Source: Bugula neritina (taxonomy: Eukaryota; Bryozoa; Gymnolaemata; Cheilostomatida; Bugulidae). Taken from it: DNA of 64,000 nucleotides. A program made the translations under genes and the position numbers. The notes beneath the pieces are model-generated. The model saw nothing but the letters and a program-made list of their open reading frames with translations, made no database searches and was not told where the DNA came from. This document shows, in pieces, positions 43,552 through 55,398 of this stretch (positions are counted from its first letter, which is position 1; each line of letters starts with the position of its first letter). The DNA lies in NCBI GenBank assembly GCA_964035545.1, contig OZ037765.1, forward strand, positions 29,872,004 through 29,936,003, read 5' to 3'.

Positions 43552-45773
43552 TCAACACAGGTGCACCCCGGGACCTTTGCCCACTGCCTTTTTCAAGCTA
43601 CTGAGGAATGACGTTAAAGTAGCGGTGCCCGTCACAGCGCCGATAGCGGCTGGGTTGTATCTTTTAGTATTGACATGGAAAGCCTTCCCAGAATCCATAT
43701 CTCCTGGTCCCCATGCGTCCACTTCAACTGTGTGCCATTCATGCAGCTGTGGGTCTGATACCAGCTTTCCAATAACCTGTTGCAATAGTAAACAAAAACC
43801 TCAAGTCAAAATAACTTGTAAACAAACCATTAGCTCAAGTTTTTAAGATCTGACCAACTAATATTCATAACATGTTGCTATAGTGAAAATAAATGTCAGG
43901 AGTGAAAGATAAAAAGCAGCCATAGCAGCTGACCTTGTCAAAACCAAGGTTGGATGCCAACATGGAAGCCACAGCCATGGTGTTGATGTTATTTGGAGCT
44001 AAAGGACACAGGCTACGGACATCTCCTTCATACAGAGTGATTACTTCATCAGTTACGCTGGCATTCTTCTCTTTCAGATAACCATTGAGTTTGAAACATG
44101 ATGGGTGTTTAGTCATTGTAATTTTTAATGCCTGTAAAATGAGCATATTACACATTATTAAATTAGCCAGTTGGTTAGAGATTAAGTCTTAAACATTCAT
44201 TAATATGCCTTTAATCAGTTACCTAATGCAAATATATAGGCTATTGTGTAGGACTCATAAATGCAAATGGCGGTTTTTGATTAATTTCAAACTACCTTTG
44301 AAGACACAAACTTTACCACACAGAAATGATATAATAACCAATAGTTTGGTCCCAAGGTTACAGTTGACCAATTCATTATTTAATAGACATAATTGTGTTG
44401 TATGAAATCATACCACACACCATTATTTAATTTATAATATGAAAAAAAAATCAGATTTGAAAGTTGAAATGAGATTCCAGGGCAAATTGTCTATTACAAC
44501 TTGTAAACCCCCTGATTATTAAGTAAATTAATGTTAAAGTTGTTGAGTATAACAGTTGTCATCAGATGCTTTGAAATTAACAGAGTGCGAGGTTTCCATT
44601 AGTGGCTCCCCATTATATGCAAGTTTAAAAAAATGTGGAGCAATTGAAATTCACAAGAAACATTTAGTCTCAGAAAGAAATTTGGTCCTACATCTATGCT
44701 TTGACCATTACTAATTTCAAGTGTCTATTTTTAAACATACATTTTAGTACTTTTGTATATAATTTTTTTCAAAATTTTCTGCAGATATAATGCACTTCTG
44801 CAGATATTATGTACTTCTGCAGATTACCATATACAAATGCAAATCACCATGTACTTAGGACTACAACAAATTGGACTTCACCTGCAAAGTTCCCAGATCA
44901 TTCATTTTCTTGATATCTTCACCTCCCCAGAGGGCACCTGCAGGAAGATAGATGGCATGTTTGACACAGGAAGCTCTTAATTCTCTCTCCACTTCCTGGT
45001 CTGCTAAGATAGTTGGCGACCCAATGAGGTAATCTGCAACCTTAAAAGAAATAATTATTTGTAGGTACGAATTGTATCATTTAAAGCATAATGGTGGGTT
45101 TTAGATGGCTTTAAATGAAATAAAATATATTGGGTTGACAACTCCCAAGTAATTAACCTACATTTAGTTTAATTATATTACAACGTATTATAAGTAAAAA
45201 TATTTGTTTTATCAAGGCTTCAATTACAAAGTTTAGATAAAACTTGTGAGATTCCGACCAATCGTGACGTTTCATCTCTGATATTAGCCAAGGAAAGTAT
45301 TTTTACAAGAAACTTTTCTTTTTCAAAATGCTTCAATTCTTGAATTTAATATTTATAAATAAACTAAATTATATTGAACATTTGCTTGAACTGATTATTA
45401 AAACACTTTATTATTACATTTCTGTATTTATACAGACTATATAACCTATATAGCTATCTGCACATGGCATACTAACTGCATATCTGCACATATCTGCTAA
45501 GTAGTTGTTATGAAATACCTCTAAGAATAGCTTTCCATAGTTTTTAGTGATACAGGGGTGGGCCACTTCTATAATTAAATCAGGGCTGCGCAGTGCTACA
45601 TCTTTGAGGTAGTGTAAAATATATTTCTCATCAACTTTGCCAGTTAAGGCATCACTGTTACGATTCCAAACAAAGGCTAGTTCAAGATCAGGATCTGTGA
45701 GAATCTGTTCTACTAGAAATGCTCCTAATTTACCGAATCCTACCACTCCAATTCTTCTTGGTTTGTGGGCCAT
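43552..45773 (-). CDS. ASPDH: L-aspartate dehydrogenase (NAD(P)-dependent)
   Basis: Four exons (45773-45519, 45040-44882, 44131-43934, 43776-43552), all joined in phase 0, give 278 codons plus stop. The N-terminal Rossmann motif is RIGVVGFGKLG (GxGxxG at residues 12-17), followed by FVWNRN and DLIIEVAHP. The middle has LIGSPTILADQ, GALWGGEDI and KITMTKHP. The C-terminal domain has LYEGDVRSLCPLAPNNINTM, SNLGFDKVIG, NPAAIGAVTGTATLTSF and the terminal PGVHLC. This runs collinearly with human ASPDH (whose end is PGIHLC) at about the same length. The family catalyses oxidative deamination of aspartate to oxaloacetate (via iminoaspartate) using NAD(P). In exon 1 the true donor is the GAG|GTATTT site; reading on would give a premature, non-homologous end. 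No lesion is visible. Confidence 0.96.
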
Positions 45774-48700
45774 CAGCGAGAAAGCCTATTGCCAAGTATA
45801 GAGACATGCCTATACTACACATGATATCTATTAAGATTAGTTTCAAATTAATATTCATAACTCAAAATAAAAAGACGGCTAAATAGAACACAGTTTCATG
45901 CTTTCTAAACTTATAGTCTTAACTTTCAATTGAAATTTACAATCGTTCCATTCATCTTTATCTATTAATTTAGAAGCATAGAATATTATTAAATACCTAC
46001 CAACACTCAACAGCGCATAAGATTTCCAGTAATAATCCTTTGTGGCGCTGGCCTTTGGTGAACAGCAAATAAAATTAGAATAACCACTTTGGGTTGAGCA
46101 GTTTACACCAAAATGGCTAACATATAGTATGGTGAGAAATGTACTAAAATTTTTGAAGGCTTATTTACACTAGCACAAAACTTCCATGTACCTTACAAAT
46201 AATTTACGAGTTGAACTTAGAATTCCAAAGCTTTATTAACCATAATCAGTATGTTTAAGCAGCTATACTGTTGGGAAAACATACAAAGTCAGAGTGTAAA
46301 TATAAAAAATAACCCTTCAAAATATAGTTACCAAATTTGAAGGCCTATTCATTGACCCAAACAAACCAAACAACTGTCCAATAAAATACACATTTCATTA
46401 TAATTTAAAAGATACATTTTATTTTATTGAAATTACATATAATAGAATTTCAATAAAATAAAAATTTGCTTAGTTTTTATATGAATTTTGTAAAAACTCA
46501 TCTTCTTGGATGCAGACCAAGATTGGCCAATATAAGAGTTTATATAGTTTATAGGGACTCTATATGGTCATAGTGATAGAGATTTTATATAGGGACTTCA
46601 GATTCCTTAGATATCAGCAACTAAGAGGCAAAAGACTAAAGTAGACATGTCTATGTTGAAAAATTACCAAACAGTTGCTAGTTCTGGTTCTTTAATATAA
46701 GTCAACACTGGGTAACTAAGTAACTTTGCTACAGCATAACTTAAACATTATGGCTTAGCCGCTGCAATAGCTTTACATATCTAATGACTACATTACCATA
46801 ATCACTAGTTATTGATAATTAGTCATAAATCAAACTATAATTTATTAATTTGCTATATTGATTGTTAACAATAGTAGTACACTAAAAAGGATTATAAATT
46901 TATAATCATGATAAGAATGTACATACAATCTAATGATAAATCATTGTTCAAATTTAAACAAAGCAGCTTTTGTAGCAGTTAGACATAGAGTTGCTGGTGA
47001 GGTGTCAACAGACAATTCATGGACAAAAACTCTACGACTCTTTTTACATAATTTTGCAGCTATAACTTTTTTATTATTATTATACTCATACTGATAGTCA
47101 ATGTCATAGTGATACTGATGCTCATAGTTATATCACTATATTATGCTAGCCTAATAGGTATCAGCATGAGCATATAAATTAATAAGATGATACTCATACT
47201 CATAGTCAAAGTGATAGTCATAGTGATAGTCACAATAGATTCATAGCAATAGTGCTAGCCATACTGAATGATTATTAACATTATGATTATCATTATGATA
47301 TAATTGATACTGATATTGAATTTGATACTTATGAGTTATAAGTTATAACTATAAGTATAAGACTAAGAGTAAGTTACTAAAGTAAGAGTAACTCTAAGTA
47401 TAACTATAATTTATTTGATAAAAATTAAAATACAATAAATTATATAACAATCATTGCCCCGCACAACCATAAATATATATTTACTTCATAAATGCAATGA
47501 GATACAGAAAAATAGATACAGTAATTGAAAAGTGGTTTAAAATTGTGTCAACATTATTATTATTAATGTCAACAACCTACAAATAAGTATTTACTCATTT
47601 TAATAGTACGAAATCGCTAGGTGCAGCACAAAGTTTAGCATCGTTGAGTGTGTTGTTTGTATGGACACCCTTGTCCGAATCTTAAGCTAACTCCTTCCAC
47701 GAGCCACTGCACTCAAGGACAACCAAATTGGTGCTGCTTCAAGCTACTTTCTTGACAAAATTCACAATGAGCAGTTGCTTTGACATAGCGTAGTTCTTTA
47801 ATTAAATTAATTACATGGACTGTGACGATAAGCTTCTCGCGATATTATTTGACAACGTTTAATTAAAGTTTACAGGCTTACAAAGTGACATCAGGCCCGC
47901 GAAACTGTATTTGTAATCAAAATAGAAAAGGCTGTCCTGAGAGTATCGGTATGTTTCTTTATTAATTATTAATATTATTACTCATACTCATGGTGCCAAT
48001 AATGCTCATACTGATACTCACGTTGTTGTTTTATACAGATAAATCGTTGAAATTTCTGGCGTGTAATTGCATCAGTTTGCTTAAATGTTAAATTGCCTCC
48101 AAACACTAACAGAACATTCTCATTCTGATTCTCATAGTCATACCCAATGGCCAATCTCATACTCATAGTCAAAGTTGATAGTGATACTGTTAGTCATCCT
48201 CAATCATTCTAATTCTTGATAATTTAAGTTTAAAATTTAATGACATTACAAAAGTCGAGTAAAAATATGAAGATAAAAATGAATATGAATACCATTATGA
48301 TTATAATTATTATTCTGATTATGCTTATACTTATAGTTAAACTTAATGTTATACCTATACGGCTATACCCGATACCGGCTATAACTTATAACTTATAAGT
48401 ATACCGTATACGTCATAATTACTTTAGTACGTTTATAATAACTTTAATGGTTATCATTTTAAATATGATTTATAATTAAATGATTAATATTGATTATTAT
48501 CACGGTGATTTTGATCATCAGTATCACTTAGTCATTATGATTATAAATTTATTATTATAATTACTAAATTAGTAATTATAAATCGTGATTGTCACTATGA
48601 CTGTGGGTATGACTATGTTCAATTTTAGGATTTTATCAATATCTAACATATTGATTTCATCTTATGATCCTAATCATAACACTTATCCTTATGATTATAA

Positions 48701-49408
48701 TGATATTAATAACTATAATCAATCACTGCATATAATTTTACTGATAAACATTAGTATCCGACAAACTAAGTATTATTATAAGTATGAGTGTAAACTATAC
48801 TGTATAACATTAATCTTAGTTATACTTGTTACTATAACTATTAGTATTACTTATCTACTTTTTGTTTTATTCAATTGCTGTATTACTAATACTGTAATAC
48901 TAATTATATGGTTATTAAATTTAACCCTTATTTTCATGGCAATAGTTGTGATGATAAACATATTGATATTGATGTTTAGTAATTTATAGTTATCAGGTGT
49001 CATCTTAGTCTTATACTTATAGTTTTAGTAATAGTAGTAATCGAATTACTAGTACTAGCTGTATGTTAATACTAGCATCAACAATTAAAGCAGGCGTAAA
49101 TTCAAGTCGAAGTCGTGACAAATCAACATGTTCATCAGCTACAAATAAGACTTTTCTGTGTTGCACATCACTGGTGCTTTACTTTTGGCATAGGAAGCAA
49201 CTAGGCTCTCCTTCTAACATATGAAACAAAAGCAAAGGCAAACTGAATATATTGCAATATATTCTCCTGTTCTGTATATAAGAACTGCATATTGCTTTAT
49301 GATAATCGTGAACTTGCAGACCATGTAAACACATTTCAAAGTTTATATTTGTATAGTATATATTTATAATTTTCTTTTTAAATAGTATATTTACCTGCAT
49401 AAGCAACT
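45774..49408. other. Gene-free region between ASPDH and ORC2
   Basis: No conserved coding sequence appears in 3.6 kb. It should contain the divergent promoters of ASPDH and ORC2. It is dominated by AT-rich DNA and degenerate ATACTN/ATAGTN repeats (about 47071-47420, 47965-48200 and 48270-49060). The long open frames there (for example 48585-48989) encode only the repetitive Ile/Tyr/Asn vocabulary and are not genes. Confidence 0.55.
47071..49060. repeat. Clustered degenerate ATACTN/ATAGTN and TTATNA low-complexity tracts
   Basis: Three or four blocks are built from hexamer-like words (CATACTGATAGT, CATAGTGATACTGATGC, TATTATNATTATA), separated by unique sequence around 47440-47960. Words occur in both orientations, so parts may pair. 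The blocks share their vocabulary with the intron tract at 26.9-27.1 kb. Confidence 0.65.
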
Positions 49409-52400
49409 ATGAAGCAAAAACAGGAATCAGTTCACAACTCCACCCGAGAAATTAATCATATCCAAACTAATGCTACAGTCTCTTACATGTGTGATGGAAA
49501 ATCTCATAATTTACTTCAGGATGCCACCAAAAGATCAAAGCGTGAGTTAATTAGGAACTTAAATCTAATATTAATTTCTATTTACAAGTATTATAAAAAT
49601 AAATAAACAAGAAGCTTCTCTTTTGATTACTACTCTATGTATAAAATGATTAAATAAAATAAACTGAAATTTCAGATACCACTTCAAAATCTGAAGATGG
49701 ATACAATGGCATCTGAAATTTAAGTAGTAAAGTATAAGTAAGTATAAAAACGTGTTTCTCGTTTGTTTATATTTTAATCTAGATAAAATAATTTACAGGC
49801 AGCAACACAAAGGTTAGATACCCTCATGTTGGCGCAAAGACAGTCTCGTTGAACTTGCCTGCTGCCGAAGATAAAGAAAATGATGAGGTGATGCAAGAGG
49901 ACTATGACGTTGCTATCACTCATAAGCGTACGTCTACTCTGTCTCAAATAGCATTATAAATATTTATATATATTTACATAATAGGATGTAGAATATTGTT
50001 TACTATATACTTTGAATTCAAGGCAATAAAAGTAATGTCAACATAATTCATTTCTTAGAACAATGCAGTGAAGATGAAAATGACATAGACATAACAAATT
50101 TCTTTGGATTCAGAACTCCTAAGCGCTCTAAACTCTCAGGTATTTGGTTATACTTTGGTATGCGGTACTATCAGTTGTTATGATTTTATCTAACTCAGTT
50201 ATTATATACTGCAATTGCTATAATTATCTTCACTATTTTAATATGTCTTTTGCTATTATTCTATGCTATTTAGCGAGTTAATTTTTAACTGTGTGGCCCT
50301 ATATTCTGATAATGAATGAATATTCACGCTATTGTTTCTGTATGCAGGTAAAACTCCACTGAAAGAGCAAAGCAAGACACCCGCAACACCATCAGCCAGC
50401 AAGCGCCGCGCCAGGAAACTGAAGCTAAAGTCAAGCACCCCGTCTCGTCTGGTGGCCCGTATGACTCTTGGTTTGTATCCTCTCTGTTTTGTCTTATCTT
50501 CTCAGTATGAAAACTTAGTCTTAGTACGCTTTATATCACGTGTGTTTCCTGTGTAATTATATATATTATATGTTGCTTTTGGATCTTTAGGTTTTCAATC
50601 TGTTGTTTGTTAATATGCATCATCTACATTCTACAAGAATATTGTTCAGTTATGAGGAAATTGTTACTATAACTTCAGATGAGTCTGTGGACGATAGTAC
50701 AGACAGTGAAGGTAGTGAAGGCAGTGAAGACTTGCCCTCTGATTCCTTCCCTTCTACCATCTGCTCATCTCAGCAACTGGTGAGTAGAATATCGTGTTGA
50801 ATTACTTCACATACATGTCATGGACAGAGGAAGTTTGAGTTGCAAGCCGGCCTAATAAAGTAAAATGTTGATCGTCTGTTTTTTGTTAAAGTTACAGCCC
50901 AGCACAGATAGTTTTTCGTTCTCAAAAGTGATTGCCTAGCTTGATTGGTTAGATGTGAATGGATTAAAGCACCTGTCAGTGTGTGTCAGTGTCTCTATCT
51001 CTTGTAGCCAAGTCTTGCAGAAGATTTTTTTCATGCTCAAAGCCAAAAACAGATAACTAGTAATCATACGTTAGCTAAGCTTAGAGAAGAAGGGGTGTTA
51101 GACCAAACGTCCCTTAAAGATATCCTCTCCACAAAGTGCTGTCAATATGGTGAAGGAAGACAATTTCTTATGGAAGAGCATAGATCTATGTTTAGGAAGT
51201 GGATGTTACAACTGTGGTAGTTATCTTCTCTTTATACCGCAGTTCATTGTTCACTGCTGAATTATTTTGTCAAATGTAGTTAGTGGAAATTCATCGAAAC
51301 TAAATGGGAATTCATCATGAAAATTATGGTGCATGTTTATTTATATATTGGATTTGAGTTGAAGATGACCAGTAGCTTTTCTACAGTTATAATAATTTTA
51401 CTTAAAAATCAAACGGTATAATCAAGTTGTTTTTTTGCATTAAAAAAGTTTAGTGATGAATATTTTACCAGAAAACTTTAATATTCTATATGAGTATTAT
51501 GTACTTGCATGGACATGGCATTAGTATTAAGTATATTATTTTCTTTCTTATACGTGTTGCTTAGCAACAGAATTGCTAGTGATAAAGTTTACTTCATCCT
51601 TCACTGTTTTAGCCTGGGATTCAACCTCATTTTATATGGCTATGGTTCTAAGAAGGGGTTACTGGAAGAGTTCAGGAAGACAGTCTGTTCAGATTATCAC
51701 TGCGTTGTAATCAATGGATTTTTCCCTAGTATAACTTTAAAAAATGTAAGTTTTGAATAATTATAGTCAGCACTGGCATTATGACACCTGCATGCTAAGC
51801 TGTTCTTCATGAAAGTTTTATAATGAAAACTAGTAAAGCTGTTTCTGTATTTATTTTTTCAAAATGTTAAATATAATACAATATAGATCTACTAATTCAT
51901 TAGTAAAATTGTGTATTTTATCGGCCCATACAGCAAAGTGTATGTGAGAAAAGTATGGAGCTTATCTCGGATTTCTCTGTTTTTAAAATTTCTGTAGATA
52001 ATAGTTTCTATCTGCGAGGATTGTCTGCAGTTGAAAGAGATTCCTAGTGACTTTGATGAGGTGGTTCTGGCCATTGATGAGTATTTAACAAGCAATGGTA
52101 TAGTGTATATAGTAACGTAATATTTTATTTTATTTGGAATAAAATATTAAGTTGATATAATAAATGATATGATGTGATATAATATTATGAATATTTAAAT
52201 CAAAATCAGACTCTCCTATTGATGTACTAATTAATGTTCTGCGGATTTTTAAGCATGGTTATAATTTTCCAACCAAGTTTTCTAACCGATAGAATTATGA
52301 ATATTGGTTTATTGCTGAATTACTTCATTGGAATACGTAATGCATTTTTCAATGTCAACACTTGTAAATTGAGAGTTATCTATTTTGTGTCCTTTTTTAA

Positions 52401-54779
52401 GTAAAGACAACCCCACGAATTAAGCTGGTATAATTCACTGCTTTGTTCATATACGTGTGGCGATATATTAAATAAATTTTGCATTTATTATTATGTTAAA
52501 AATTTTTTTGGTTTAAAATTCTGTTGGTGCATTTGATGTGCTATGCTGGCATTGTAGATGAGGCCCTGTATATCTTCGTGCATAACATAGACGGTCCTAT
52601 GCTCAGGTTGTCTTCAGTGCAGACGTTCTTAGCCTCACTGTCTGCCGTAGATAATGTGCACCTCATCGCTTCGATAGATCATGTCAATGCCCCTCTCAGT
52701 AAGTTCAATTCGAACCATTTAAATATTTTCCTTTCAAAAATCTTACTTTACATTATTAAACTTGTTAGTTGTTGGTTGTAGAAATGCTCATTCTGTTCAT
52801 ATGTGGATAAAACAGCCTTAGTTAATATTTTATAAGCAATTTCGTTAGTTTAGGTGGCAGACATTTTATTTTGCTTTTGATGATTCTTTAAATTTTTACA
52901 ATATTTCACCGTAATAAACTACTTCACTTAGAAATTTGCATCATTTATTTCTCTACGTGTGTATCTATTGTCCTTCGGCAGTGTGGAATCAGTCTGTAGT
53001 GACTAAATACAAGTGGCTATGGTATGATGCTACGACCTTTGACCCCTATATTGAGGAAACCTCTTATGAGAACTCATTGTTCACTCAGCAGTCCGGCAAT
53101 CTCGCTCTTCGTTCCATGATTAATGTATTCAAAAGTCTAACTCCAAATGCAAAGAATATTTTCTTGCTGCTAACCAACTATCATTTAGAGCATTGTGCTG
53201 ATCAGTCATACAGTGGTAAGATAACTTCTAATTTAACTGTCTTTTCATACTTTTGATAAATCAATGCTAACATTAGTTGGTGCTTCTTAACTTTGTTCAT
53301 GCTGTTTATTATTGTTATTGGTTAAAATTAATTTAAATTTTTCTGATGTGCATTTACTTGTGCAGCTTTAAAAATTTTCGATCTTCATGCTGGAGTATTT
53401 TTACCTGCATGTGTGCGTTTATAGGGTTAATAGATACTAATGGTGTATTATATGCAGAAGTACGAGATGCTTAAGCTGTTTCTAGCGATTGTTACGTATA
53501 ATAGCTGTTATGAACACTGATACTTATAAATGATTTATCACTTTCGCTAGATGACCCTCCCAAGGGTATATCTGTAGAATGTTTCTTGTAATGACGGCAC
53601 GCGTTGCTGAATGCCACTGCTGTGATTCACGTACCAACTATTACAATACTGTTCCGTTCCATGCTTGCTTATATCTAAATCTCTTGTATCATTTTATTAA
53701 TTTAATCAATAAAATCAGTAAAAGGCTCTATGTAACTTTATTGCTTAACTTTTACATTCTTTTTAGTTTCAATGCTTTACTGAGGGCGTGGGTGTGCGGA
53801 AATAGGGGTGTGATGTGCAGAGAGTCTGATCTGTAGATAGAGTGTGAGGGTTTATGTCATATAATATTGTGTTACTGTCTCAACTTATTGCCCTGGTTTT
53901 ATTTTCTTCTCTTTATTAAACATTATTTGGTTTTAATTTTAGGCATTCCTTTCCAAATGCTTTACCAGAAATGCAGAGAAAACTTTCTAGTCAATAGCGA
54001 TCAAACCCTGAGAACACAGCTTATAGAATTCAGAGACCACAAGCTAATTCGTTCTAGGAAGGTAAAGTTCAGTCGCACACTGGGGCATGTCATGACGCCC
54101 CAAACATATAATTGTTTTGTAACCCAACTATAACGGGCTGTAGCCAATCACAGTGTCTTTCTAATAAAAGCCAATGCATAATTGGCTTCACAGTGACTAG
54201 CAGTGACAGACTAAACACACACAGTTACACTGTATTGATGTTTTACTGAAGTGTAAAATATGCAGTTCATAAGTTACATAAGTTGGTCCCATTATTAGGC
54301 CTAATTATCACTCTATAGTCTATGCGTTTACATTATAATATGTTTGTTTCTATAGTCTATATGCATATAATCTATGTGTCTATAGGTTATGTGTTATCTG
54401 CGTATATCCTGTACACTGTCAAGTATAGCAATTATATTAGTATGTATTGGTCATACCTCAATGTTTCCCCATAAGTAATGATGTCCATCATTAATACCAC
54501 CTAATCTATCACAAGCTTGGATACATGTAGCTTAACTCTACATTATATGAAACTGATCAAAACCATTTACTGTTTAAGTTCATGATTAGACACTGTAAAC
54601 ATTCTGTATAACTTTTTAAATGTTTATTTTCATTTCACATGAACTCATGTCAGCCCAATGTTCACATACGCCATATAAATTTCCAGGGAGCTGATGGAGC
54701 AGAGCATATATTTCTACCTGCCGATTCAAGTACACTTGGAGATTTCCTGCAGCAAGTGGAGTCCATGGACCATTGTTAG
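49409..54779 (+). CDS. ORC2: Origin recognition complex subunit 2
   Basis: Twelve exons (49409-49541, 49799-49927, 50059-50139, 50348-50474, 50650-50779, 51008-51216, 51613-51745, 51998-52097, 52558-52698, 52982-53215, 53943-54061, 54687-54779) join in frame to 542 codons plus TAG; human ORC2 has 577. The N-terminal third is disordered and charged, with Ser/Thr-Pro sites and an acidic SEGSEGSED run. The conserved core begins [13 protein letters not shown] and runs through [20 protein letters not shown]. It continues [42 protein letters not shown] and [10 protein letters not shown], and ends in a winged-helix region with REFLVNSD-like and [15 protein letters not shown] motifs. The protein acts in the nucleus with the other ORC subunits to mark replication origins and load MCM2-7. 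An in-frame TAA nine bases upstream supports the start. The exon 4/5 junction is the least certain: donor GTATCC was chosen over GTTTGT because only it keeps phase. Confidence 0.96.
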
Positions 54780-54966
54780 TGAAATATGTCATCAGCTATG
54801 CTGTAAAACTCTGCAAATACCCTGGGAGTTTATGAAACTTTATTAAAGACTGTAATTTTTATTATTTCCTGTAATTTTTTTTATAAACTAAGCAGATATT
54901 TTGTCCTTTCCATATTGATTATGTTATTTAAACATTTTTTTGACCTCAAAATTCAAGCAGGTTTGA

Positions 54967-54972
54967 AATAAA
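54967..54972 (+). terminator. Putative poly(A) signal of ORC2
   Basis: AATAAA about 190 bp past the ORC2 stop; an ATTAAA about 60 bp past the stop is an alternative. Confidence 0.4.
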
Positions 54973-55343
54973 AGTTGCTGTCCTCTTCACTCCAATAATC
55001 AAGGGCTCTTATAATTAAGAACCACACGTGGCTGACTTATAATTATATCTGTAATTGATCACGTAGCATATTGGATGGACATCACCATAGCTTGTAATGA
55101 GTGTACAGGGTGAATGACTCTAGCCCCAGTGGCCTCACAACCCTTTCTAACCACTGGCCCACCATAACCTTAAGTTAACCCAGTTTTGACTTTGTGTACT
55201 GATGGCATCAGAGATAGGCACTGATTGAACTACGATCTCTCATCTCATTACAACTGCATTGATAGTAGTTAGTAATAAAGATATAGTGCTCACTTCTTCC
55301 AATATTTATTTAATACTCCAATAGGGGATTGTAATCTCCTTAA

Positions 55344-55349
55344 TTTATT
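55344..55349 (-). terminator. Putative poly(A) signal of the GPCR gene
   Basis: Plus-strand TTTATT (AATAAA on the minus strand) about 50 bp after the receptor stop codon; another lies at 55305-55310. Confidence 0.4.
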
Positions 55350-55398
55350 GACTATTGATAAACTTTGTGTTTGCAAAAGATGTTTTAATTGCATTACC

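Larger units (their letters stand above)
54780..55398. other. Convergent 3' flanks of ORC2 and the GPCR
   Basis: Non-coding. A plus-strand AATAAA at 54967-54972 could end ORC2. A minus-strand AATAAA (TTTATT, 55344-55349) could end the receptor gene. Confidence 0.5.

Noticed and set aside
48585-48989. 134-codon open frame rich in Ile, Tyr and Asn
   Set aside because: Lies entirely in degenerate TTATNA/ATAGTN low-complexity DNA; no family resemblance, no splice-supported continuation.
49675-49726. Possible extra ORC2 exon (ACCACTTCAAAATCTGAAGA)
   Set aside because: An acceptor is present but the frame hits TGA after 13 codons and no donor precedes it; exons 1 and 2 join in phase without it.
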